Part shown: positions 1 through 6,434 of the stretch, one piece after another | Layout: every line of letters begins with the position of its first letter | Position numbering within the stretch: position 1 is the first letter of the stretch | Source: Fidelibacterota bacterium | GTDB taxonomy: Bacteria; Fidelibacterota; Marinisomatia; Marinisomatales; TCS56 | Assembly: GCA_013203015.1 (NCBI GenBank) | Contig: JABMPO010000125.1 | Location: 1-14,364, forward strand | Reading direction: 5' to 3' | Length of the DNA: 14,364 nt | Notes under the pieces: model-generated | What the model saw: the letters and a program-made list of their open reading frames with translations, nothing else | Told to the model about the DNA's origin: nothing | Database searches by the model: none | Made by a program: the position numbers and the translations under genes

Positions 1-443
1 GCGAAACCGATTGTACCCGCTGTCCCCGGGCAGCCTCCATATCGTTTAACATCCTTGGCATCGATCATGGTTTGGTGGCAGCGGCGCTAAATGATTATTA
101 CGGAATCGCCGTACGTAACGAGTGCTTCTGCGCCCATCCCTACGTCAAAGAAATGATAATGGACTACCTGGTCTCGCGAGTTGGCAAAGTGAACTTTGAT
201 GATATCGATCTAAATCTTAAAATTAAAGCCGGGATGGTCCGGGCTTCTTTCGGTCTGTACAGCACCCGGGTGGATGTGGACGCCTTGATATCGGCACTGA
301 ATGAAATTCAAGCCCATATTGCCAAATATACCGCTCTCTACCATATTGATGATAATGGCAATTATGTCCACAATCATTTTGACATGACCGCTGCCAATCC
401 TTTTTCGACCAGCGATTATCTTAATCGGGAACTGGGATTCTGA
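1..443 (+). CDS. Class-V aminotransferase / cysteine desulfurase-like protein (C-terminal part)
   Basis: The frame is open from base 3 to the TGA at 441-443, so the start and most of the enzyme lie upstream of the window. About 146 residues of the C-terminal small domain are visible. The stretch ISFNILGIDH followed by GIAVRNECFCAHPYV matches the end of PLP-dependent class-V aminotransferases (SufS/Csd fold), where a Cys-containing loop (here ECFCAHP) lies near the active site. The PLP lysine would be upstream and cannot be checked. Later come a conserved-looking VRASFGLYSTRVDVDAL segment and a His-rich tail (YHIDDNGNYVHNHFD). Whether it is a true cysteine desulfurase or a related lyase or transaminase cannot be decided from this part. 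The stop codon overlaps the proposed CTG start of the next gene by two bases, indicating translational coupling. Confidence in the fold family is good, in the substrate low. Confidence 0.85.
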   Translation, partial: ETDCTRCPRAASISFNILGIDHGLVAAALNDYYGIAVRNECFCAHPYVKEMIMDYLVSRVGKVNFDDIDLNLKIKAGMVRASFGLYSTRVDVDALISALNEIQAHIAKYTALYHIDDNGNYVHNHFDMTAANPFSTSDYLNRELGF

Positions 444-892
444 AACGCCTTACGCCACTCCACCTGCTGCTCATAATCGGGATCACAATCACGCCCGCAT
501 TGGCGGCTAATCCTAACGACCACAGCGCCGGTTTAAATATCCCCCGCGTTTTTCACCACCCCAAGGATGTATTTCTCCAGGGCTATCCCCAGGACCTGAA
601 TGTAATTGTTGATTTTCCCGCCGATTCCATCGAATCCGTTATCCTGTTCCTGCGAGTTGACAACGCACCCGGTTTTCTGGAAATCCCCCTGGATTTCAAA
701 CGAGAACGATATAATTATCGCTTCATACCCAAGAATACCCCAGCCGACAGTATCGAATATTATTTTATCGTTAACCTGATTGATTCATCAATTCACGCCG
801 CACCCTTGGATGAATCTGATCAGCTCACCCCGGTTAAACGAGTTTTTATCGATCCGCAACTATATTATAAAAATCGACACCTGTTCAAATAA
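440..892 (+). CDS. Small exported protein of unknown function, probable CTG start
   Basis: The frame is open after the TAA at 422-424. The only ATG/GTG/TTG in the 5' part is TTG at 500, which would start the protein after an obvious signal peptide. Reading from CTG 440 gives MKRLTPLHLLLIIGITI followed by TPALAANP, a textbook Sec signal with cleavage near ALA-A and a 150-residue precursor. A GGGA lies at 427-430. CTG overlaps the upstream TGA as CTGA, the geometry of the common ATGA junction. ATT at 437 is the other possible start. The mature part alternates hydrophobic and polar residues (VILFLRVDNA, IEYYFIVNLI), suggesting a small beta-sandwich, perhaps Ig-like. No catalytic motif is seen and I do not recognise the family. 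Its stop overlaps the ligA ATG by one base (TAATG), so it is co-translated with ligA although it should act outside the cytoplasm. Confidence 0.75.
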   Translation: MKRLTPLHLLLIIGITITPALAANPNDHSAGLNIPRVFHHPKDVFLQGYPQDLNVIVDFPADSIESVILFLRVDNAPGFLEIPLDFKRERYNYRFIPKNTPADSIEYYFIVNLIDSSIHAAPLDESDQLTPVKRVFIDPQLYYKNRHLFK

Positions 893-2898
893 TGTCAGAC
901 TTTATTCAGAAAATATCTGAGCTGCGCCGGCAGCTAAATGAGCACAATTACCGCTACTATGTGCTGGACGACCCGCTTATTTCCGATGGCGAATACGACC
1001 TGTTGCTGCGAAAGCTGGAAAATCTGGAGCACAGTCACCCGGAATTGATCACGGTTGATTCGCCCACCCAACGGATCGGCGCAACACCACTGAAGGCATT
1101 CAATACCATCACCCATCGGATTCCCCTGCTTTCACTGGCCAATGCCATGAATGAAGCAGAGCTACGGGCATTCGATGAGCGAACCCGTAAGGGTTTGGAA
1201 AAATTGGAACCGGTCGACTATATCGGTGAACCTAAATTGGACGGATTGGCCGTGGAGCTGGTTTATGAAAACGGCCAGTTTGTATCCGGGTCCACCCGGG
1301 GTGATGGCATTACCGGCGAAGATATCACAACCAATCTGCGAACGATCCGGGGCATCCCATTGGCTCTGCGTACTGATGAATTGGCAGCACCGATTTTGTT
1401 GGAAGTTCGTGGTGAGGTTTTTATATCGAAAACCGATTTTACAAAATTAAATGCCTGGCGCAGCGCCGCCGAGCAAACAATATTCGTCAACCCCCGCAAC
1501 GCTGCCGCCGGTAGTTTGCGACAACTTGATCCAGCCATCACCGCCCGGCGACCACTTTCAATATTCTGTTATCAAGCTGGAACTATCACGGGTACTACTT
1601 TTGATACCCACTGGGATTTTCTACAAGGCTTGAAAAAATGGGGCTTCCCGGTCAGCCCGCTGATCGAAAAATTGGTGGGTATTGAAGCAGTCATCCATTA
1701 TCACCGTCAACTGGAAACCCGGCGCAATAAATTACCCTACGAAATTGATGGATCGGTAATCAAAATCAATTCATTTAGCCAGCAAGACCGATTGGGCATC
1801 CGCAGTCGCTCGCCCCGTTGGGCTATCGCAGGAAAATTCAAAGCCCAGCAGGCTACCACAATTGTCGTTGACATATCAGCCTCCGTGGGGCGCACCGGAG
1901 CTGTGACCCCGGTGGCTAATCTAGAGCCGGTTTTTGTAGGTGGCGTCACTGTATCCAATGCCACACTCCATAATCAAGACGAGGTTGACCGTTTGGATGT
2001 ACGGGTAGGCGATACGGTTCTGATCGAACGCGCCGGGGATGTAATTCCCAAAGTGGTGAAAGTAATCACGGAAAAACGTCCAACAGAAACCGTTGAATAT
2101 CATTTACCGGAAAATTGCCCGGTCTGTGGACACCCGGTTTTTCGCCCCCCCGATGAGTCAGTTGCCCGCTGCCAGAATCTGGCCTGTCCGGCCCAGATTA
2201 AAGGCCGAATCGAACATTTCGTTTCCAAGGGCGCCCTCGATATCGATGGGTTTGGTACCAAGCTGGTGGATCAATTGGTAGCGATCGGTCGCATCCAATC
2301 GGTGGATCAATTATTCGGATTGACTTTGGAGGAACTGGCCAAACTCGAGCGCATGGGCGAAAAATCCGCCGCCAACATCGTGGCTGCAATCGCGTCAGCA
2401 AAGCAAACCACCTTCGCCCGGTTTATCTATGCCTTAGGCATTAGAAACGTGGGCGAGCATCTGGCGCGGGTGCTGGAAAAAGAATTTGCTGGCAACATTG
2501 ATCGGTTCATTCAGTCTACAATGGAAGAACTAATTGAGATTTATGAAGTCGGTCCCATCGTGGCCGAAGGTGTGGTGCGGTTCTGGTCTGATGACAGCAA
2601 TCGTGCCGTGATCAAGGCCTGTTTACAGGCTGGTCTCACGCTGGTAAAACCGGAACGTCCAGCTGGTGCCGATCTCACCGGTAAAACATTTGTCTTTACC
2701 GGCAGCCTGGAAAAATTCAGCCGTACCGCGGCCAAAGAAATGGTGGAGAAGCTGGGTGGGCGTGCCAGTGGATCAGTAGGCAAAAATACTGCCTTTCTGG
2801 TGGCGGGCCCCGGGGCAGGGTCAAAATTGAAAAAGGCGGAAAAACTGAAAATCCGCATCTTTTCCGAAGATGAATTTTTAGCCTATATAAAATCCTGA
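892..2898 (+). CDS. ligA: NAD-dependent DNA ligase LigA
   Basis: LigA seals nicks in duplex DNA using NAD+, forming a ligase-AMP intermediate during replication and repair in the cytoplasm. The 668 residues match the usual length (about 670) and the complete domain order. An N-terminal Ia domain holds the NMN-binding YRYYVLDDP segment. The adenylation domain has the nucleophile Lys115 in EPKLDGLA and a downstream DGSVIK motif. After the OB fold comes a Cys4 zinc finger (C409, C412, C427, C432), then helix-hairpin-helix repeats (about 440-580), then a C-terminal BRCT domain (about 590-668, starting ADLTGKTFVFTG). No key residue is missing. The ATG overlaps the stop of the preceding exported-protein gene by one base, so translation is probably coupled. 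The gene lies in an operon with membrane or exported proteins, not with replication genes. Identification is essentially certain. Confidence 0.98.
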   Translation: MSDFIQKISELRRQLNEHNYRYYVLDDPLISDGEYDLLLRKLENLEHSHPELITVDSPTQRIGATPLKAFNTITHRIPLLSLANAMNEAELRAFDERTRKGLEKLEPVDYIGEPKLDGLAVELVYENGQFVSGSTRGDGITGEDITTNLRTIRGIPLALRTDELAAPILLEVRGEVFISKTDFTKLNAWRSAAEQTIFVNPRNAAAGSLRQLDPAITARRPLSIFCYQAGTITGTTFDTHWDFLQGLKKWGFPVSPLIEKLVGIEAVIHYHRQLETRRNKLPYEIDGSVIKINSFSQQDRLGIRSRSPRWAIAGKFKAQQATTIVVDISASVGRTGAVTPVANLEPVFVGGVTVSNATLHNQDEVDRLDVRVGDTVLIERAGDVIPKVVKVITEKRPTETVEYHLPENCPVCGHPVFRPPDESVARCQNLACPAQIKGRIEHFVSKGALDIDGFGTKLVDQLVAIGRIQSVDQLFGLTLEELAKLERMGEKSAANIVAAIASAKQTTFARFIYALGIRNVGEHLARVLEKEFAGNIDRFIQSTMEELIEIYEVGPIVAEGVVRFWSDDSNRAVIKACLQAGLTLVKPERPAGADLTGKTFVFTGSLEKFSRTAAKEMVEKLGGRASGSVGKNTAFLVAGPGAGSKLKKAEKLKIRIFSEDEFLAYIKS

Positions 2899-2899
2899 T

Positions 2900-3463
2900 C
2901 TGAAACGACAATTGAATCGACTTATCATTATCCTGCTTACTGCCAGCTCCGCGTTTTCACAATTCACAGATTGGCGGCAACTGGACCGGAGTATTTCCCT
3001 GCAATATCAGGGCAGCAATGCTTATGCCAGCAGTGATTATTTTTTTGAGCTGGTCTCATTACTTTCACCAGCGGTTGAGATCGGAGGTTTGCTGGCATTC
3101 AGTGCGGATCATCAAGCCGGTGAGTTCCGGACCTCTGCAATTACCTTGTTAACCGCCCAGACCTTGACGCTGGGATTCAAATATTTTATTAATCGGGAGC
3201 GACCGGATCGCACCTACCATCCTCGCCTATGGAATACACGAATTACGCCATCATTCCCATCAGGGCATACGACATCATCGGCCGCCTGGGCCACAATTAT
3301 GAGCCTGCAGAACCCGGAATACACGTCTGCCTTTTGGGGATTTGCCCTGTTATCGGGCTACAGCCAGATTTACACCGGAAATCATTACATCAGTGACGTA
3401 CTTGCCGGTCTATTGGTAGGTTGTCTGACAGGTTATCTGGTAAATGAAACAGCTCTGAACTAA
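2900..3463 (+). CDS. PAP2-family phosphatase, exported (CTG or TTG start)
   Basis: A type-2 phosphatidic acid phosphatase / acid phosphatase family protein, probably hydrolysing lipid phosphates or another phosphomonoester at or outside the inner membrane. Read from CTG 2900 it has 187 residues. The family's three motifs are present: C1 as KYFINRERP (K94, R101, P102), C2 as PSFPSGHT (S121-G-H123), and C3 as SQIYTGNHYISD (S155, H162, D166). The normal Arg after the C3 Ser is Gln (Q156), while both catalytic histidines are kept. CTG 2900 gives a signal-like MKRQLNRLIIILLTASSAFS. TTG 2912 gives a shorter but still plausible signal (MNRLIIILLTASSAFS), so the start is uncertain, and neither has a good Shine-Dalgarno. 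CTG 2900 lies one base after the ligA stop. The protein is short for the superfamily, with a hydrophobic core around residues 55-95 and 143-180. Its substrate is unknown. Confidence 0.88.
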   Translation: MKRQLNRLIIILLTASSAFSQFTDWRQLDRSISLQYQGSNAYASSDYFFELVSLLSPAVEIGGLLAFSADHQAGEFRTSAITLLTAQTLTLGFKYFINRERPDRTYHPRLWNTRITPSFPSGHTTSSAAWATIMSLQNPEYTSAFWGFALLSGYSQIYTGNHYISDVLAGLLVGCLTGYLVNETALN

Positions 3464-3468
3464 AAACT

Positions 3469-3538
3469 ACCGGGATCAATCACGAATGGACTGGGTCGGG
3501 CTCTGGATGGGCTTTAGTTCCTAGATGCAATCCCCGGT
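3469..3538. repeat. Imperfect inverted repeat in the convergent intergenic region
   Basis: ACCGGGAT at 3469-3476 can pair with ATCCCCGGT at 3530-3538, with one bulged base and a loop of about 53 bases. It lies between two convergent genes, where a bidirectional terminator would be expected. There is no clear T-run directly after either arm, so terminator function is only a possibility. Confidence 0.2.
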
Positions 3539-3561
3539 CGCTTATTGGAACCAAGTTAGCT

Positions 3562-4131
3562 TTATTTATCCGTCCCGGCATAGGCCAAATCAACTGATAC
3601 ACGGATCTGGTCTTTCTCCAGCACCAGCTCCTGTGATGTAGTGGTTACGGCGATGCTCCTGATCTTTGATTTTGAGGTTTGCATTTCAATTGTCTTCTGC
3701 ACTGGTTGCGGTCCATTAAATTCGAATTTCGGCTTATAATACTTGGCTATATCCACCTGCGCTACTTTTATTTTTTTGCCTAGAACTTTGATATATATCT
3801 TGAAAATTGCTTTTTCGACTTCCATCAAAATCTTGTTTTTCTCCACATCGAAAGTCACATTGACCTTGCTCTTTACCTTATCGCTGAATTTGAACACGCC
3901 CGCATCCAGATCTACCGTAGCTAAAAATTGTGCCGATCCCGGTTCAAAATCGAAACTGGCCTTCTTGACTTTCCATTTATATTTGACCCCACTACTCTTA
4001 CCTTTACCAGAAACCGGTCCGACGGCAACTATAAAATCATTCACTGTTTTCTCAGTGATAACAACCGACACATCGCCAGCTTGAACAAAACAAAATAGCA
4101 TGATAATAATTACAATTGTTCTGTTAATCAT
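3562..4131 (-). CDS. Exported protein of unknown function (beta-rich)
   Basis: The ATG at 4129-4131 follows a perfect GGAGG four bases upstream. The 189-residue product begins with a Sec signal (MINRTIVIIIMLFCFVQAG, cleavage near QAG-D), so it is probably periplasmic. The mature protein is rich in Lys and Val with regular strand-like alternation, for example VKYKWKVKKASFDF, SKVNVTFDVEKNKILMEVEK and IRVSVDLAYAG. The opening, a signal then VVITEKTVNDFI then long amphipathic strands, loosely resembles periplasmic lipid-binding-type proteins such as DUF1439 (YceB). That is an impression from layout and not a motif match. There are no cysteines in the mature part and no catalytic motif. It stands alone on its strand, converging with the ligA operon and diverging from the ABC transporter operon across a 157-bp AT-rich gap. 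The function is unknown. Confidence 0.8.
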   Translation of the reverse strand: MINRTIVIIIMLFCFVQAGDVSVVITEKTVNDFIVAVGPVSGKGKSSGVKYKWKVKKASFDFEPGSAQFLATVDLDAGVFKFSDKVKSKVNVTFDVEKNKILMEVEKAIFKIYIKVLGKKIKVAQVDIAKYYKPKFEFNGPQPVQKTIEMQTSKSKIRSIAVTTTSQELVLEKDQIRVSVDLAYAGTDK

Positions 4132-4135
4132 TCTT

Positions 4136-4140
4136 CCTCC
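4136..4140 (-). promoter_or_regulatory. Strong Shine-Dalgarno of the exported-protein gene
   Basis: On the minus strand this reads GGAGG, four bases before the ATG at 4129-4131. It is among the best ribosome binding sites in the window and settles the start of this gene. Confidence 0.7.
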
Positions 4141-4288
4141 ATAGTTTTATGATTCGTTAAATCATTCCTGTACTAAAATAAAGCTTGGGTTTATTTTTCA
4201 AGTTGATAATTTTAACCATTGGAATGTTTGGCTCAAGCTGTTAAAAAAGCCAGTTTAAATTTGATTGATTCCTGAAGGTGCCATAATT

Positions 4289-4645
4289 ATGATGAAAATT
4301 GAAAATGTTGTCGATGATATCGTATTGCTGATTTTAAATGATACCTCAAGTTTGAAAGATCTGGGGCTGGATCAGCCATCTATTTACACCAGGGTAAAGG
4401 GATATGATGAATACGGATTGTGGATCGAACATCCGGGATTACAAATCCCCCAATTGCCAAAAGAAGCCGATCTGAAAGTCGGCAAACTGCCCAAGAAACC
4501 GCGCTTTCAGACAGTGCCGGCAACCGTTCTTATCCCGTGGCCAAATGTTTCTTCAATAGTCCATTTCCCCGATGTGGAGGGCTTTGACTTCCCCAGTCCT
4601 TTTGAACATCAAACAATCGGATTCAAAGTTGACTCCGGCAATTAA
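4289..4645 (+). CDS. Small protein of unknown function in the ABC transporter operon
   Basis: This is a 118-residue acidic protein with no signal peptide or membrane segment, so probably cytoplasmic. ATG 4289 (or the adjacent ATG 4292) is preferred over TTG 4265 because GAAGGTG at 4274-4280 is a Shine-Dalgarno at proper spacing. The N-terminal part (MMKIENVVDDIVLLILND) could be an amphipathic helix. The rest is Pro-rich with many aromatic residues (TRVKGYDEYGLWIEHPGL, VPATVLIPWPNVSSIVHFP), suggesting a compact beta fold that ends in a Phe-rich tail. I do not recognise the family. Its 3' end overlaps the probable TTG start of the ATPase gene by 17 bases, so the two are very likely translated together. 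A role linked to the transporter is inferred from position only. Confidence 0.72.
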   Translation: MMKIENVVDDIVLLILNDTSSLKDLGLDQPSIYTRVKGYDEYGLWIEHPGLQIPQLPKEADLKVGKLPKKPRFQTVPATVLIPWPNVSSIVHFPDVEGFDFPSPFEHQTIGFKVDSGN

Positions 4646-5552
4646 GATAGCCGGTCTCACTAAGGCTTTCGGCAATACCCAGGCTCTTGCAGGGGTTGAT
4701 CTGGAAATTGCCGAAGGACAATTTTACGGGCTCCTGGGACCCAACGGAGCCGGAAAATCGACCACAATTAATATCCTGACCGGATTGGTCAGAAAAGATG
4801 CCGGCAGTACTGCCGTGTTCGGCCGGGATACGGTAACCGATTTTCGGTTTACCCGATCGCAATTAGGAATTGCAGCCCAGGAACTTTCCATCGACTGGTT
4901 TTTCCCAATCGAAAAACTACTGGCTTTTCAAGCCGGTTATTATGGCATTACGGAAAAACAAGCCCAACCCCGAATCAATGAATTGCTGGAACGGCTCGGA
5001 CTAGCTAAAAAACGCGAATCTCGTCTGCGCCATCTGTCCGGGGGAATGAAGCGCCGCTATCAGCTCGCCAAAGCCTTAATACATGACCCAAAAATTATTA
5101 TCCTCGATGAACCAACCGCCGGTGTCGACGTGGAATTGCGACATGAATTATGGGATTATCTGCGTGAAATGCACCAGGCCGGTAAAACCATTCTCCTTAC
5201 TACTCATTATATTGAAGAAGCCGAGCTGTTGTGTGAGGAAGTAGCAATTATTAACGAAGGTAAAATTATCAAGAAGGGTAATCCCCAGCAATTAACCAGT
5301 GAATTAGGGCGTTCGGGAATTACCATAAATATCAGCGGTTGGAAGGAAAGTTTAAACAGCTTGCTGGCTAAATACACCTGCACTGATTGTGATGCTGGAC
5401 GGCTCCATTTTACAATGCGCAATCCTGAACAAGCATTACCGGAAATACTGAAAATACTGGTCACTAACGGGGTTCATATTCACCGGGTGGAAATGGAAAA
5501 ATCTTCGCTGGAAGATGTTTTCCTGTCGTTAACCGGAAAGGGAATCTCCTGA
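4629..5552 (+). CDS. ABC-2 type transporter ATP-binding protein (YadG/NatA-like)
   Basis: This is the cytoplasmic ATPase subunit of an ABC-2 exporter. From TTG 4629 it has 307 residues and starts MTPAIKIAGLTKAFG, a typical beginning for the family. ATT 4641, which overlaps the upstream TAA, is a less likely alternative. Earlier in-frame codons belong to the overlapping upstream gene. All ABC motifs are intact: Walker A GPNGAGKST (37-45), Q-loop Q84, signature LSGGM (136-140), Walker B IIILDE (156-161) and the switch His193 in TTHYIEEAE. Residues from about 225 on form the C-terminal extension seen in multidrug and polysaccharide ABC-2 ATPases, ending in the usual LEDVFLSLTGKG. The stop overlaps the permease ATG by one base (TGATG). 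Length and partner match the E. coli YadG/YadH pair. The substrate is unknown and could be a drug, a lipid or a glycan. Confidence 0.95.
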   Translation: MTPAIKIAGLTKAFGNTQALAGVDLEIAEGQFYGLLGPNGAGKSTTINILTGLVRKDAGSTAVFGRDTVTDFRFTRSQLGIAAQELSIDWFFPIEKLLAFQAGYYGITEKQAQPRINELLERLGLAKKRESRLRHLSGGMKRRYQLAKALIHDPKIIILDEPTAGVDVELRHELWDYLREMHQAGKTILLTTHYIEEAELLCEEVAIINEGKIIKKGNPQQLTSELGRSGITINISGWKESLNSLLAKYTCTDCDAGRLHFTMRNPEQALPEILKILVTNGVHIHRVEMEKSSLEDVFLSLTGKGIS

Positions 5553-6325
5553 TGGACAGTCGAATTAACTGGGTGGGGCTGATGACCCTGATCCGCCGGG
5601 AGGTGGGACGCTTTTTTTCAGTATATCGTCAAACAGTGTTGCCCGGTCTCATATCATCGACTTTGTACATCATGGTATTCGGGTTTACCCTGCAGCAACG
5701 AATTGCGGAAATCGATGGTGTCAGCTATACAATCTTCATCATCCCCGGCTTGATCATGATGAATACCCTCACCAATGCCAGTGCCAATACTTCCTCGTCA
5801 ATGCTGCAAATGAAATTGCTACAACAATTACCGGATATCCTGACTGCTCCGTTATCCAGTCTGGAGATTAGTCTGGCTTATATAATTGGTGGCACCGTGC
5901 GCGGTACCGTCAATGGAATTCTGGTAATGCTGCTGGGGATTGCCCTGGTCGGACTGCCGCTGCACCATCCCCTGATGACGGTGGGGTTCATCATCATGGT
6001 TTCCTGGTGTTTTGCCAGTATGGGTTTATTGCTGGGGCAATTAGCAGATACCTGGGATCAGCTGGCCATGTTGAATAATTTTTTCTTGACCCCTCTCAGT
6101 TTTCTGGGAGGAATTTTCTACTCAATCAAGATGCTGCCCGACTGGGCTCAAACCATCAGTTTTATTAACCCCATTTACTATATGATAAATGGGCTTCGTT
6201 TCACAACCATCGGCGTTTATGACTCACCACCGTTCATCAGTTTTATCATGGCTTTGCTCATGACGATCGGTTTTTCAGCAGCAGCAATTCTATTAATGCA
6301 AAGCGGCAAAAAAATTAAACAATAG
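5552..6325 (+). CDS. ABC-2 type transporter permease (YadH-like)
   Basis: This is a 257-residue inner-membrane permease of the ABC2_membrane family, partner of the ATPase immediately upstream. After an N-terminal segment (LIRREVGRFF) about six hydrophobic segments follow, at roughly residues 28-48, 63-82, 104-130, 138-163, 170-195 and 227-250. The late NNFFLTPLSFLGGIFYS followed by INPIYYMINGLRF is characteristic of ABC-2 permeases. The length is essentially that of E. coli YadH (256). The ATG shares one base with the ATPase stop, so translation is coupled and the two subunits would be made together. One permease and one ATPase gene imply a homodimer of each. The export substrate cannot be told from the sequence. 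Confidence 0.95.
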   Translation: MDSRINWVGLMTLIRREVGRFFSVYRQTVLPGLISSTLYIMVFGFTLQQRIAEIDGVSYTIFIIPGLIMMNTLTNASANTSSSMLQMKLLQQLPDILTAPLSSLEISLAYIIGGTVRGTVNGILVMLLGIALVGLPLHHPLMTVGFIIMVSWCFASMGLLLGQLADTWDQLAMLNNFFLTPLSFLGGIFYSIKMLPDWAQTISFINPIYYMINGLRFTTIGVYDSPPFISFIMALLMTIGFSAAAILLMQSGKKIKQ

Positions 6326-6329
6326 TTGT

Positions 6330-6382
6330 GGCAGCGATCACAGCTGAACCTATAATTTTTGCTGGCAACCAAGATCGCTACC
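6330..6382. repeat. Inverted repeat after the ABC operon, possible terminator
   Basis: GGCAGCGATC at 6330-6339 pairs with GATCGCTACC at 6373-6382 (nine of ten bases) around a loop of 33 bases, starting four bases after the permease stop. The right arm is followed by TTCATTTT. The loop is long for an intrinsic terminator, so function is uncertain. Confidence 0.3.
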
Positions 6383-6434
6383 TTCATTTTCACCAATTGA
6401 GTAAATTAGCCATCATTATTCGGGAAATCAAACC

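Noticed and set aside
934..2911. Several antisense and out-of-frame reading frames within ligA
   Set aside because: They are shadows of a GC-richer coding sequence. None has a recognisable motif or its own ribosome site, and LigA is complete and conserved throughout.
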